Part shown: in pieces, positions 9,952 to 21,379 of the stretch
Layout of the letters: each line of letters opens with the position of its first letter
Numbering within the stretch: the first letter of the stretch is position 1
NCBI GenBank assembly: GCA_900312665.1
Contig: ONZQ02000001.1
Span: forward strand, 4,434,640 to 4,498,639
Source: Cephalotrichum gorgonifer
Taxonomy: Eukaryota; Ascomycota; Sordariomycetes; Microascales; Microascaceae
Direction of reading: 5' to 3'
DNA: 64,000 nt
Program-made: the position numbers and the translations under genes
Notes under the pieces: model-generated
What the model saw: the letters and a program-made list of their open reading frames with translations, nothing else
Databases searched by the model: none
What the model was told of the DNA's origin: nothing

Positions 9952-11713
9952 GTCCTTCCTGTTCGATTGTATGTATGTCCGTTCGTGGCCCTGTACTATC
10001 CTCGTTTGTGGCCAGCCCGCCGAAGTATCCATCTGCAGTCATTCATGCATATGATACCCATATACTACATGTATCTTTTTAAGTTATAAGTATCATATAT
10101 GCGTGGCCCCGTTGGCTTGGCCGCTCACTCACTGCTAGGCAGCGTCTACTAAGCTTATTTAAAGTAAGTGGCATCCTGCATGAAGAAACCTCCCGAAGAA
10201 CTAATATCTCACCTACTTTTCCTTGGCCTCCTTTTTCTTAAGCGACTGGAAACCAACCGCCTTGGAGGCTTCTCCTCGGCTGCTAGGCAAATGCCAGCAG
10301 GTGCTACCGCTACTTATAAGCGAATGAAACCTCCCCTGTTGAGAAATTATAGGTGGCTGGGCCGTCAAGGTTGTATTATTCTTCCAGCCCACCAAAAAAA
10401 CAGGATATCTCAACGGCCGTGCTTTGTGCAACTCAAATACGGGGTAACTCACGGCTTATCTCTGTCCCGCCTTTCTCTACTTTTGCGGGCTTTTCTTTCC
10501 AGCTTCCACTTAATATTACCGCATTGGCATATGGAGGATGGAACGTCAGCATGCTCCGGACTCATACTAGTAGAAAAAATCTTGACGAATCCTGCCAAGG
10601 TGTCCTATTAAACCCCGTCCCGCAGAAATCTGTCACTGTCGCTATCAGACACCATAGTAGTGTCATGGTGCGATTCTTGTTCACAAATAAAAAATGGCGG
10701 GGTTGGAACGTGCCTGCCCCGCGCTCCGGCCTCGGCGGTGTGTGGCAGACCCCACCTTCCGGCGACATTGGACCTTCCAGGTTGGGGAAGGAGCACGTGT
10801 AAGGTATCCTGGTACTGGTGCTCGTACTCAACTATTACTCGCACGAATATTTTTTGTACCTGACCTAAGGGAAGGGGCAATCGCAATTATTCCGAGGGAG
10901 GGGGGTAGCTGGCCTTGAGAGGAAAGATGAAAGTTAAATCCACATAAGAAGATGGCGTCAAACGCCCTTGGAACTCCGAAACCCAACCGTTGCGTTGCTA
11001 GAACCAGTCACACCAGTCTCCGCGGCGGACATTTCTCGAACCGCTTAGTGGTGCTCACACCGAATGAGGAATTGCGCAATCGCCGGGATGGATCAGCGAG
11101 CCGGGTAGATAGGGGCCAGGTTTCGTACTCCGGCAGAGGGGGTGGCTAACGCCTCCAAACTTTTTGTTACCGTGTGACCTGGTGTCCTCCGCTTTTTATG
11201 GTATGTAGTGAAAGTACCTTTCTAACGCAAGCTACGTGTTCTCAACAACGCCTTTCGTGCCGACCGCCAATTGCACATATTCCTCATTGCCGTGCCCCGC
11301 CTCCTCCCCTCACTCCTGCTTGGCTTGAACCTAGAGAGGGGTCCGTCCCAAAAAAAAATCCAAAAAAATTATCTCCCGCGCTACGACTACAAGAATCCTC
11401 GACTACAACCCCAGCTAGCCTCCTTGACCCTTTTTTTCCCCTTTCCACTTCTCCTCTCTCTCCCCTCCCCATCGAAGCCTCAACCTGTTTTCCTCCATTC
11501 ACTGATTTCAAGGTAAAATTACCCCATTCCCCCTGCCGACTCGTCGATCTCAATACCCCTCCTTCCATTCTCTTCATTGTCTCGTCGTACAAAACAATAT
11601 TAACCTGCCTCGAGACCTAGGATTTCCCAGGCTTACCTTCTCTCGTCCATCCTTACTCCTCCTCCCTTGCCGTTTGCCAGTTTCTCTCGACTCCGTCGAA
11701 CACACAATACACA
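9952..11713. other. Intergenic region upstream of SAM synthetase
   Basis: It contains homopolymer-rich stretches (A-runs near 11350-11370) and a long pyrimidine-rich tract (about 11400-11710) just before the SAM synthetase ATG, typical of the leader of a highly expressed fungal gene. Short ORFs here have no family resemblance. Confidence 0.5.
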
Positions 11714-13197
11714 ATGGCTCAGTCCAACAACGTCAACGGTGTCCAGCACTACAATGAGGGTACCTTCCTCTTCACCGTAAGCATTCCCCCCACCCTCCCC
11801 CACTCCTCGGCGGTGCCCCCTCACTCCCTCAACCCCTCCTCCCAGTGCCGCCGGGGACGACGAGGACCCGGAACAAGGGGCAACCTCTCTCCCAAGAAAA
11901 CTCACGTTCTAACCTTTCGCCATAGTCCGAGTCGGTAGGTGAGGGTCACCCCGACAAGATCGCCGATCAGGTCTCCGATGCCGTCCTCGACGCCTGCCTG
12001 CGGGGAGACCCCCTCTCCAAGGTTGCCTGCGAGACGGCCACCAAGACCGGCATGGTCATGATCTTCGGTGAGATCACCACCAACACCAAGCTCGACTACC
12101 AGAAGATTGTCCGTGATGCCGTCAAGGACATCGGCTACGACCACTCCGACAAGGGCTTCGACTACAAGACCCTCAACCTGCTCGTCGCCATCGAGCAGCA
12201 GTCTCCCGATATCGCCCAGGGTCTCCACTACGAGAAGGCTCTTGAGCAGCTCGGTGCCGGTGACCAGGGTATCATGTTCGGATACGCCACCGACGAGACC
12301 CCCGAGCTCTTCCCCCTGACCCTCCTCTTTGCCCACCAGCTCAACGCCGCCATGTCGGCCGCTCGCCGTGACGGAAGCCTGCCCTGGCTCCGCCCCGACA
12401 CCAAGACCCAGGTCACCATTGAGTACAAGCACGACAAGGGTGCCGTTGTTCCTATCCGCGTCGATACCGTCGTCGTGTCTGCCCAGCACAGCCCCGACAT
12501 CACCACCGAGGAGCTCCGCAAGGAGATCCTGGAGAAGATCATCAAGAAGACCATCCCCGCCAAGTACCTCGACGAGAAGACCATCTACCACGTAAGTTGT
12601 CCCTTGCCGGTTACCTACAACTACCTACCTACCTACCTACCTACCTACCTACCTACCCAACCATGTTCTCGGAACTGGAATTGGGGCACAAAAGACTCAT
12701 CATCGAGATACTAACAACCCTACCCCGGCATATAGATCCAGCCCTCTGGTCTCTTCATCATCGGTGGCCCCCAGGGTGACGCCGGTCTTACCGGTCGCAA
12801 GATCATTGTCGACACCTACGGTGGCTGGGGTGCCCACGGTGGTGGTGCCTTCTCCGGAAAGGACTTCTCCAAGGTCGATCGCTCTGCGGCTTACCTTGCC
12901 CGATGGATCGCCAAGTCCCTCGTCAACGCCAAGCTCGCTCGCCGTGCGCTCGTTCAGCTCTCGTACGCCATCGGTGTTGCCGAGCCCCTGTCGCTCTACG
13001 TCGACACCTACGGCACCTCGGACAAGACCTCTGATGAGCTTGTTGAGATCATTCGCAACAACTTCGACATGAGGCCCGGTGTCATCGTCCGTGAGCTCCA
13101 GCTCGACCAGCCCATCTACCTCCAGACCGCCAAGAACGGTCACTTCGGTACCAACCAGAGCTTCAGCTGGGAGAAGCCCAAGACTCTCAAGTTCTAA
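11714..13197 (+). CDS. SAM2: S-adenosylmethionine synthetase (methionine adenosyltransferase)
   Basis: Makes S-adenosylmethionine, the cell's main methyl donor, from methionine and ATP in the cytosol. Three exons: 11714-11776, 11926-12591 and 12736-13197, giving 396 residues, the usual fungal length. The first exon codes 21 residues ending GTFLFT; the second opens with SESVGEGHPDKIADQ, which carries the ATP-binding His29 and Asp31. GAGDQGIMFGYA begins at residue 131, and the Gly-rich loop GGGAFSGKD covers residues 278-286. The end, NQSFSWEKPKTLKF, is typical of the eukaryotic enzyme. Both introns have GTAAG donors. Intron 2 contains a CTAC microsatellite. Codon choice is strongly C-ending, as expected for an abundant enzyme. 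The yeast symbol is used for recognition; yeast has two copies (SAM1 and SAM2). Confidence 0.97.
12621..12656 (+). repeat. (CTAC)9 microsatellite in SAM synthetase intron 2
   Basis: Nine perfect tandem CTAC units lie 29 bp downstream of the intron 2 donor. They are intronic, so length change would not alter the protein directly. Confidence 0.95.
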
Positions 13198-15781
13198 GTT
13201 TGAGGGTCAAAGCGATCCAAAAAAAAAAGTTACACCCCATCCGACGGCTGTTTTTTTCAAACTTTTTTCAGTCATATGATCTAGATCTTCTCTCATGTTA
13301 AGGTTCTCTTCGCAACTATAAAACGAGGTCTTTTTTTTTCTTAATTTTTTTTTGAATTTCCTACTTTTTTTTCTTACCGGCATGTTTATTCTTGCTGAAC
13401 GGTCCTTCAGCACCGGGCGGCCGGACCGGAAGGGTGGCTGGCGTCTTTCAACAAAGACATGGAGTTGTCCGTTAATGGATGACGACGGCGATGGCGATTT
13501 TTTTGCTTTTTAGGATTGCTCACATGGGGAAGCGGGAGGGAAAACAGGCACGGTTGGAGAAATGCATTACTCGAGATACCCAGCTTCGGATTCTGAAAGG
13601 GATAGAGGCATGACGGCATCTTTTCGGCGTTTATCGGGGAACAAAAGAACTTCAACATCTTTTCTTGCCCGGCCGAGCCTTGTTGGTTGCTTTTTGGAGA
13701 GAGATGGAAGAGGAGGGAGACGAGGTGCGGGAGTTCCGGTGGAACGGAGAGGAACGGGGAATGTGAATTAGCTGGGGAAAGGGGCTCGGGTTCCAACATT
13801 TCTCGATATTGGGAGCTGGGCAAGGAGTACCTATCTGTTCGTGCTTTGGGGAGGGAAGAGCAAACGACGACAAGGCTGGCTAGGAAGGGTTAGAGAATAT
13901 AGATCGAGTATTTTGCTCGTGCACGTCTTCCCGTTTGCAGGTATGTACATACGTGAAGGGGCGGGGGCTGCATATATGCGGTCTCTTCCCCCTGCTTAAG
14001 ATCGCCGCCCCTCCCGGACTTCCCGCCCGATGGGAAGGATCAATACGGTGACGGGAGGCGGGTGACGGGAGCAAGGGAAGTTTGCTTGCCGACGAGGTCT
14101 CGCCATGCGGCGCTTGCTGGCAGAATGTGGGTATTGGTGGCGGCAAAGTTGGCCTGTCATATTACAGCTCGGGATGTAGGGTGTTGAACACATCCTTGTG
14201 TGTAGACGCCCGTATGTACGCGTGGCGCGTGATGTGTGATGCGTGCCTTGCTTAAACCTCATGTTCCCGGACGGGGGAGGGATCGGTCAGGCCGTGTGAG
14301 TACTTGTACTCGGTGTACGACACATTTACAGTATTGGGATCTCATTGAATTAGTACTAGTACGAGCCGATGTGTGCGCCGCCCGAGTTAATACAGGGATT
14401 CTTGCAGCGGGAGGGCGTCCCCGGCGCAGCTATTTCCCTGGAGACTGGATGTTGTGGCGGGCGTAGTTCAGGATCTTTTGGGCTGGAACCTTGAGTAGGA
14501 GCAGAGGATGATGAATAGGAAAGTGAACAATAGGAGTGGGTCATGAGCGGACAAGCGGGCAGGGGGGAGGAAGCTCTTCGGTGGGGGTTATTGGTTGCTG
14601 ATGCCGGCGGTGATGGTGGGGGCGGGGGCGCGGGGTGTGGGCGCTGCGCACGGATTCTTTGGACGCTTCTGGGGAACAATAGGAACGACAATAGAGTTTC
14701 TGGCGTCAGGCACCTCCTTTTTTCTTGTTTCTTCGGGGTGGCGGGCGCGGCTTTTCTTGGCGTTTCCGACGCCCCCCCGCGTCCTTTTATCTTCAAGGCG
14801 TCGGTTGTGGAACGGTGAGAGCTACGTGTAATACATGCGACTTCCTGGGTTTCTAAAGGGCTTCTTAGCGTGTTGTGTAGCGGGATGACTTTCCGTTTCT
14901 TGCGGGGCCGTGCATTAGGTGGGCGAGGCAGAGACGAGCTGAGTTGAGCTAGTGAACTTCTTTCCCGTGTCAGCTTTGGAAGCCTTAGAACGTGTGAGGG
15001 TCCCTGGGTGGGATACATGTACATACCCGCCTCTCCCAGAAGGAAATAAGAGACCCATCCCCGTAGACGATATATTGTACGCGTGTGAGTGGGACAGGAG
15101 GAGGAGGAAGGAGGAACAGGGACAAACGGACGTTGACCTAGGGTGCTGCTCGGGCGAGAATGAGAAATGGCGAAGAGAAACAAAAGATCCCATTCGCCCT
15201 GCGTTCTGTTTCGTCCCGCCTGAGGGCCCGAATTCTCGGATGTCCACTTTGAGATGTGTGCGCTCCGGATTCCGAAGGTCGACGAATGGCAGGGACGAGC
15301 CGGGGGAACGAAGAGAAAAGGGGGGAGGGGGGGTGTCTTCTTCGTTAACTGCTCCTATTCAATGAATGCATGGGGCCGTGCTCAGGGTTGTTTCGTCTCG
15401 GCTTGTATTATTATTCAGACGGGGAAGGAGCAACCAACAATACAATGAATGGGAGGGGGGAAGGGGACAATGCCAAGGTAGGCGCGGCGCGGTGGCTCGC
15501 TGATATGAATAGAAAGCAAGTGCGACCGGCCTCTGCTGATGGGGTATATAAGTGAGGTTTCCCGTCGCCTCGTGTTACTTCGGTGAGGAGCTAGATAGAT
15601 CACATCAACCAACTTTTCCTGCTTGCCTCAAGAATAGACTTCAAAGGTTCCTTTTTTATCTCTCTCTCCTCGAATACCGAGTCTCTGCTTGGACAGATCG
15701 GAAGCTTAGACCCCCAAGACGAACGTCGTGGCTCTCGCCTTCTATCAGGCGTGGCCACAGGCCATAGAGCCTACTACCCCT
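13198..15781. other. Intergenic region, 2.6 kb
   Basis: T- and A-runs follow the SAM synthetase stop. Purine-rich low-complexity stretches produce open frames (for example 14356-15183 on the minus strand) that have no ATG-started family match and biased composition, so I do not call them. A TACTTGTAC word lies at 14301-14309. Confidence 0.5.
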
Positions 15782-16308
15782 ATGAGGCCCACGCCAAGCC
15801 TAAACATGCCCGGCATGGCCCCCGAGAAGACGGACGGCCGGCGTTCGAGCCCCCGACCGCGTCTCTTCGCACAGCGTCAGTGTAAGACATCCAACTAACC
15901 AGCCCTCTCTCTACCCCCCCCCCCCTCTCCCTCCATCCCAAATCTCATTGGGTCACTAACACCAAACCATCCCCGAGAGCAGTACCGACCCTCATCCCCC
16001 CGCCGGAACCCTTCTCCCCCATAACGCTCCGCGTCAACACGTCGGTGCACGTCACGCACGACAACAACATCGTCTGTCTGCGCTCGGCGCCCGAGGAGGC
16101 GGCGGGTGAGGCGGCGAGGCTGGTCATGGAGGCCATCAAGGCGGGCGCGGCGGGGTCCGGGGGCGTGCCGATGATTGACGAGGACGGGAGGCCGAGGCCG
16201 CTGGTGGTGGAGGTCGAGGCGGGGTGGAGGGTGGAGGGCGCGGGGAATGTTATTGGGAGGGAGGACGTCGCGAGGGATATCGTGAGGGCTAGGCTGGGGA
16301 GGGGGTGA
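15782..16308 (+). CDS. Small hypothetical protein (141 aa)
   Basis: Two exons, 15782-15881 and 15983-16308, join in frame across a 101-bp GTAAGA...CAG intron with a C-rich tract. The first exon is basic and Pro/Arg-rich (MRPTPSLNMPGMAPEKTDGR). The second begins PTLIPPPEPFSPITLRVNTS and then VHVTHDNNIVCLRSAPEEAA. It ends with an acidic and basic helical-looking part, DEDGRPRPLVVEVEAGWRVE, then GREDVARDIVRARLGRG. No signal peptide or membrane segment is visible. The LRVNTSVHVTHDNN strand-like patch resembles small uncharacterised ascomycete proteins I have seen, but I can assign no function. The intact splice, strong GC3 bias and an end just before the next promoter support a real gene. Confidence 0.7.
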
Positions 16309-16824
16309 TGGGGTGGACTGGGGGCTGAGTGCTAGGTGGGAGCATGGTTGGCCGAGGACGATGGATGGGTGTTAGTGATGGGGGCATATTATGTGCTAGG
16401 TATTGGGGGATAATGACTTATGAAGAAGCGATGCTTATTTTAGTAGGAATTGGGATACGACTATAAGTGGGACTACAGGCAGGATTCGAGGTGTATGGCA
16501 CTCTAGACTCGGAAGTGATTAAAGAAGAAAATAAAAAGGAGTTAACGATGCTGCGTTCACGGGAGAAGAGCTGCCTCACTCATGCTTCTTGGGAGATGCG
16601 AAGCTCGGAAGTAGACGGATCCTTGTTGTCTCAGCTCAGTTCAGCTCATTTCAGCTCAGGGGTCTGCCCGGCCCCACATGCTCAAGCTCAGGCGGGAAGC
16701 TCCTCCAAAACACTAGCTCCGATCCAACCCACTCTCACTTAGTTACCCTTCGCATGACGACGACTTCATACCTTGTGAACCGCCCCTCTCTGATTAGGAC
16801 CTCGCTCCTAACCTGTTGGTAGGC
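16309..16824. other. Intergenic region upstream of the PI-PLC-like gene
   Basis: Repeated TCAGCTCA words occur at about 16629-16660. No gene was recognised. Confidence 0.5.
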
Positions 16825-16854
16825 GGCCAATTGGCCATCGTGCCTTCTATATAG
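16825..16854 (+). promoter_or_regulatory. Core promoter: palindromic CCAAT box and TATA box
   Basis: GGCCAATTGGCC at 16825-16836 is a perfect 12-bp palindrome with a CCAAT pentamer on each strand. TATATAG follows at 16848-16854, 65 bp before the ATG at 16919. The arrangement fits a core promoter of the PI-PLC-like gene. Confidence 0.6.
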
Positions 16855-16918
16855 CGCCCCTCCACTTTTGATATTTAATATCCTCTCTAACTCTCTCTAC
16901 GCCACACTCACCGCCGCG

Positions 16919-18415
16919 ATGCCGCCGAACCTCACCATCCGCAACCTGACAGCGACGGCGCTAGACCTCCAACACATCGAGCGCTTCGCCGCCGAACACG
17001 TAAGCCGCGGGGCCAGCACCCTTTCCAACGCGCGCGGCGCCCTCATCTCCTTCCTCAACGCCACCGACTTCCACACCAAGGAGCTAAAACCCAAGGGCGA
17101 CCCCGTCTCCTCCTCCCCAGCCCTGCACCGCGTCGAGCCCTTCAGCACCATCGAGACGGACGTCCCGGCCGCGGAGCCGGGGGCAGAGGTGGTCCGCCTC
17201 ACGTTCGAGGCTGATGGATCGAAGTACGTAGCCGATGTGCCGGCGCCGGTCGGTCGGTCGGTGACGATGAGGAGGGTCGACGACGACGGCAGCGGCGACG
17301 ACGGGAGGGGCGGGGGAGGGGAGTTCACGACTGTGTACCTGCCGCACGTGGGGTTCCTGGCCGTCTTCTCCTCGGCGCATCCCGGGTCGTGGATGTCGGA
17401 CCTGGGCGACGACCTCCGGCTCTCCGTGCTCTCGATCCCGGGCACGCACAACAGCCCCGCGTGCTACGTGGCGCTACCGTCCGTGCGGTGCCAGTTCGCG
17501 GGGATCCGCGAGCAGCTCGACAACGGGGTGCGGTTCCTGGACGTGCGAGTGTCGGCCGAGAGCGGGGGAGACAGCATGCCGCTCGTGCACAGCGCCTTCC
17601 CCGTCAGCCTGGCGGGGACGAAGTACTTCTCCGACCTGCTGGCCAAGTGCTACGCCTTCCTGGAGGAGAACCCGGGCGAGTGCGTGCTCATGAGCGTCAA
17701 GCGCGAGGGGACGGGCCGGGCGGGCGACAGGGGGATGAGCAGGTACCTGAGGGACAGGTACGTGGCCTCGGACCCGGACAGGTGGTTCACGGGCTCGCAC
17801 GTGCCGCGGCTGGGCGAGGTGAGGGGCAGGATCGTGCTCGTGCGCAGGTTCAGGGTCGACGAACGCGTGAGGGAGGAGGGAGGCGGCGGCTTCGGGATCG
17901 ACGCCGAGGTGTGGCCCGACAACTGCGAGGACGGGACCGTCGGGGGCGGGCTCGTGCGCATTCAGGACTTTTACGAGATCGACATAGGCAGGAACGTCGA
18001 GAAGAAGATTGCGCTCAGCCGCGCGCACCTGGAGCGGGCGGCGGCGCTGGAGCACGGGGCGACAGCGCGGGGCGACGGTGAGGCGCTGCCGCTCTACTTC
18101 AACTTCCTGTCCGCGAGCAACTTCTTCAACGCGACGTGCTGGCCGGAGAGGATCGCGGCGAGGGTGAACCCCGCCATCGTGGAGTACCTGTGCACGAGGC
18201 ACGGGGTGGCCGGGGAGGGGGAGAAGGGGAGGGAGGTTGGGGACGGGGGCACGGGGGTGGTGATTACGGACTGGGTTGGGGCGCACGGGGACTGGGACCT
18301 GATACGGTGTGTTGTGGGCATGAACTCGAGGCTGATCGTGAAGGGGGAGGGCGCTTCTCCGGCCTGTGCCGTGGAGGTGGATGTGGAAGGGGAGAAGGGG
18401 AGTGAAGGCTCGTAG
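16919..18415 (+). CDS. PI-PLC X-domain phosphodiesterase-like protein
   Basis: A single 498-residue frame from the ATG at 16919 (MPPNLTIRNLTATALDL). Residues 1-155 form a variable N-terminal part. The rest is a bacterial-type phosphatidylinositol phospholipase C X domain: SIPGTHNS with His177, GVRFLDVRV with Arg205 and Arg210, LVHSAF with His224, and late VITDWVG with Asp451. These match the two general acid/base His, the Arg and the Asp of the Ca-independent PI-PLC fold. Such enzymes cleave phosphoinositides or related phosphodiesters. No Y, C2 or EF-hand domain is present, so it is not a signalling PLC of the yeast Plc1 type. No N-terminal signal peptide is evident, so a cytosolic location is possible. 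True substrate is unknown. Confidence 0.85.
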   Translation: MPPNLTIRNLTATALDLQHIERFAAEHVSRGASTLSNARGALISFLNATDFHTKELKPKGDPVSSSPALHRVEPFSTIETDVPAAEPGAEVVRLTFEADGSKYVADVPAPVGRSVTMRRVDDDGSGDDGRGGGGEFTTVYLPHVGFLAVFSSAHPGSWMSDLGDDLRLSVLSIPGTHNSPACYVALPSVRCQFAGIREQLDNGVRFLDVRVSAESGGDSMPLVHSAFPVSLAGTKYFSDLLAKCYAFLEENPGECVLMSVKREGTGRAGDRGMSRYLRDRYVASDPDRWFTGSHVPRLGEVRGRIVLVRRFRVDERVREEGGGGFGIDAEVWPDNCEDGTVGGGLVRIQDFYEIDIGRNVEKKIALSRAHLERAAALEHGATARGDGEALPLYFNFLSASNFFNATCWPERIAARVNPAIVEYLCTRHGVAGEGEKGREVGDGGTGVVITDWVGAHGDWDLIRCVVGMNSRLIVKGEGASPACAVEVDVEGEKGSEGS

Positions 18416-19185
18416 GTGCTGCCGATCTTCCGGTGAAACGGACGGGATTGAGAGGTAGAGAGAAGAACTTGTACGGATAGCTGGGTATTGGTCTTTCGGC
18501 GGTCATAGAGCATAGAGCGGTAGCGGTAGTTGTAGATCTTTCTGTTTAAATGCCCACAGCTTCTGCATTACCTTTTTGTGTGTATGCCCCCTCCCTGGGC
18601 CTCACCACTGACTGTCTATGCTTGAGCTGATCAAAGTGAATTAATCTCTATGGATGTAGCGACAGCTAGTGAAATGACCCTCGATTCGACGCATACATAT
18701 ATGGCGCGGCGTGGCGTGTAAGGTCTCCGTCTCCAGACGCGGGCCGTATTTTGACTTACATGCAGCATCCATCTATTCTACTCCTTACTACACCCCGCAC
18801 GGACATGCCGGCTTCCACTCCCAGCTTGCCTCCATTGCCGAACAGAGGAACTAGGACGGGTATAGCCAGGAAGTACTGAGGAACGACATCCCCGGGGGCA
18901 TCTATGCGGCGCCACCATTGTACGCAAACTACGTAGTCCCGCCCAAGGGAGGTCCTCGAACCTTGGTGTCTCGATCTCTATAAGCCTGCTTTTATGTAAA
19001 CCCCGTACTCCCCTCCCGTTTTTTGTTTCATAGTAGTTAGTAAATACACCGTTTGGTTCCCCGGCAACGTCTCTCCTTTTGCCGTCATTTCTTCCCACAT
19101 TGTCTATCCAACGCAATGTTTCCACGGCGGGGGTGTACACCCGAAGTAACCCATCTTAGGGGAAACATCTAGCTGACGGGGTAGC
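18416..19185. other. Convergent intergenic region
   Basis: 3' flanks of the PI-PLC-like gene and MTD1. No further gene recognised. Confidence 0.5.
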
Positions 19186-20449
19186 TCAGCCCGCGACAAG
19201 GGCGTTCTGCTGCTCGGCAGCAGGTTGCCGATTATCAATCAGGCGCTGCGGGTGGCGGAAAGGTTAGCGAACAACTCCAGCGCACGTTCCAGGCCGGGGC
19301 TGAGTAGGAAGAGCGTAGAATATGAGGCCGGTTTAAGCCTGAGAAAGTGAGAGAGAGACCTACCAGGAGGTTCCGCAGCAGCACCGCAATGGTCACCTTC
19401 CCCACGGACGGCACGTATATCGACGCCCTCTCCTTGATGGCGGGTCCGTCGAAGTTCCGGAACGAGGCGAAGTTGATGCACACGGCGCCGTCGCGGATCA
19501 GCTCGGTGGGCACCTTGTAGGCCTCGGACGGCACGCCGCTGATGATGACGTCGCTGGCGCGCAGGCAGTCCTCGAGCGCCCAGCCCTCCTTGTCGAGGAC
19601 CTGGTGCCTGGGCTGCTTGATGCCCTGGCCCCTCGTGAACAGCTGCACGCCCGTGACGTCGACCGAGTAGACGGTGGCGCCGTCGTTGGCGAGCAGGGCG
19701 GCCAGGGGCCGGCCGTTGACCTCGGAGCGGTTGATGACGGTCACGGTCTTGCCGAAGAGGCGGTTCCCGGCGGGGAGGATGGAGTTGTAGATCTGGAGGT
19801 GCTCGAGGATCTTGACGATGGCGAGCGGGGTGCAGGGGAGGAGGGACTTCTTGAGGTTGGTGGGCGGGTCGAGGAAGCGCACGTTGTGGTACATGTTGTA
19901 GAGGTGGGTGTGGCGGAGGCCCTCGACGTCCTTGGCCAGGGAGACGGTCTCCTGGATGTACCTGTCGTGGTTCGGGTTCCCGGGGAAGATGGGGTAGTAG
20001 ACGATGATGCCGTCTACCGAGTCGTCGTCGTTGGCCTTGGAGATCTCCTCCTCGAGGAGTTCCTTCTCGACTGTGCGCAGGACGAATTTGAAGCCGCTAG
20101 GGGGGAAGGGGGGAACAAGGGAGCCCACGGGTCAGCTTGGTGCGGGCTTATATATGTGGGTGATATGGGCAGTGGACAAGGCAAGGCGACTCTGGCAACG
20201 CAAGTTCCAGGGGCGGGAAAGGTGTTGCGAGAGATAGGTGATAACTCACTTCTCCTCGCAGGTCTTCTTCGACCACTCAGCGTACTTCACCGCGGCGGGG
20301 TCGTCGTTGGCAAGGAACGCGGTGAGGCAGGGCTGTTTTATCCCCTTCGCGCGAGTGGCATCGAGGCTGTCCGCGACCTCGCCGAGGAGGCGCTTCGCGA
20401 CGGTCTCGGCCAGGACGACCTTGCAGGTCTTGGGGACCTCTTGCGACAT
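19186..20449 (-). CDS. MTD1: Methylenetetrahydrofolate dehydrogenase (NAD+), cytosolic
   Basis: Oxidises 5,10-methylene-THF to methenyl-THF with NAD+ in the cytosol, feeding one-carbon units to purine synthesis. Three exons on the minus strand: 20449-20250, 20096-19364 and 19245-19186, giving 330 residues (yeast Mtd1 has 320). The N-terminus is MSQEVPKTCKVVLAETVAKR. The exon 1/2 junction gives CEENGFKFVLRTVE. DSVDGIIVYYPIFPG and the Rossmann stretch INRSEVNGRPLAALLANDGA are diagnostic of the monofunctional family. The last exon is only 60 nt and supplies RLIDNRQPAAEQQNALVAG. It was found because the family continues RLI after VGKVTIAVLLRNLL, and two nearer AG acceptors give early stops or an unrelated tail. 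Donors are GTGAGT and GTAGGT. Confidence 0.95.
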
Positions 20450-21379
20450 TGCGGGTAGACGACGGCAATCCACGGCGTGGGGGGGATAGGGTAACCGGAA
20501 AGTATGCGGGACGAGAGGAGGATATCCCACGATTGCGAGGAGTGACGTTGTTACTTGGGAGGGAGCCGGGCTTAAGAGCTGGGAAGGAGGGACAATGACA
20601 AAAAAAAATGTTTAAAATGTTAGTAGTGAGTACATGTATGGAGTACTCGTAGTGAGTCAATATGTTTGGAGGGGCAACCTTTGGAAGGCTTGGTGGGGTC
20701 GTCCGGGATCGGCAAGGGAAAGTACGACCGACTTAAGACGAAAAGAGATCCTGTAAACAGCCTGCAATTATTAAAAGGAAAAAAATTTGCACTATTATCC
20801 TAAAATGCTATGCTGAAAACCCCTCAGCGAAATATACCAGTCGTTTCTTCCACTTACTTGACGGCACAGAGCCGGCAGTTGACGCGCGCCTGGAAGAGGA
20901 GGACCTGGACGTGGGCGAGCGCAGTCAATGCCCCTCGTGCATTTGCCGTGAGTTGACTTTGATTGACCCCTCTACCCCACCATAAAAAGCTTGGAGAAAA
21001 TTCTTAGCTTCCCTGGCTCGGCGCTTCCAAGTGGTGCGAGAATTTATTCTTAGGTATTAGCGTCTGCGCTGAAGCGACGACAAAACAGTGGGGCGCGTAT
21101 TACTCAGCGCTCACGATACCACGTCTGCTGTCACCTGGCAGACCAAGATACTGTTGCATCCTATTTTCTCAACCCTGCCGACCATTCGGTCCGCATCAAC
21201 TCAGGTTTCGTCAACTGCACAAGGTTAGACCTAGGCATTTTCTCAATCCCAACCTCCCTTGGAACCATAGTGCAAGTACAAGCAGAACGAAACATTGTTG
21301 TGGCTGGTGCACTTAGCAGGTAGGGGGTGAGTGCATAGTGTTGCGCTTGCAGACCGACACTCACTTAAACCTTCTATTA
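20450..21379. other. Upstream region of MTD1
   Basis: Promoter side of MTD1. No gene recognised; only short unrelated ORFs. Confidence 0.5.

Noticed and set aside
14356..15183. 275-codon minus-strand open frame between SAM synthetase and the small gene
   Set aside because: It lacks an ATG start, is Pro/Ser/Arg-biased from purine-rich simple sequence on the other strand, and shows no domain.
19246..19363. Reading MTD1 through without the last intron
   Set aside because: It gives a tail (VGLSLTFSGLNRP) unlike the family, whereas splicing to the 60-nt exon gives RLIDNRQ, as expected for Mtd1.
11714..20449. SAM synthetase and MTD1 as a one-carbon gene cluster
   Set aside because: They are 6 kb apart, on opposite strands, and separated by unrelated genes; proximity in a fungal chromosome is weak evidence.
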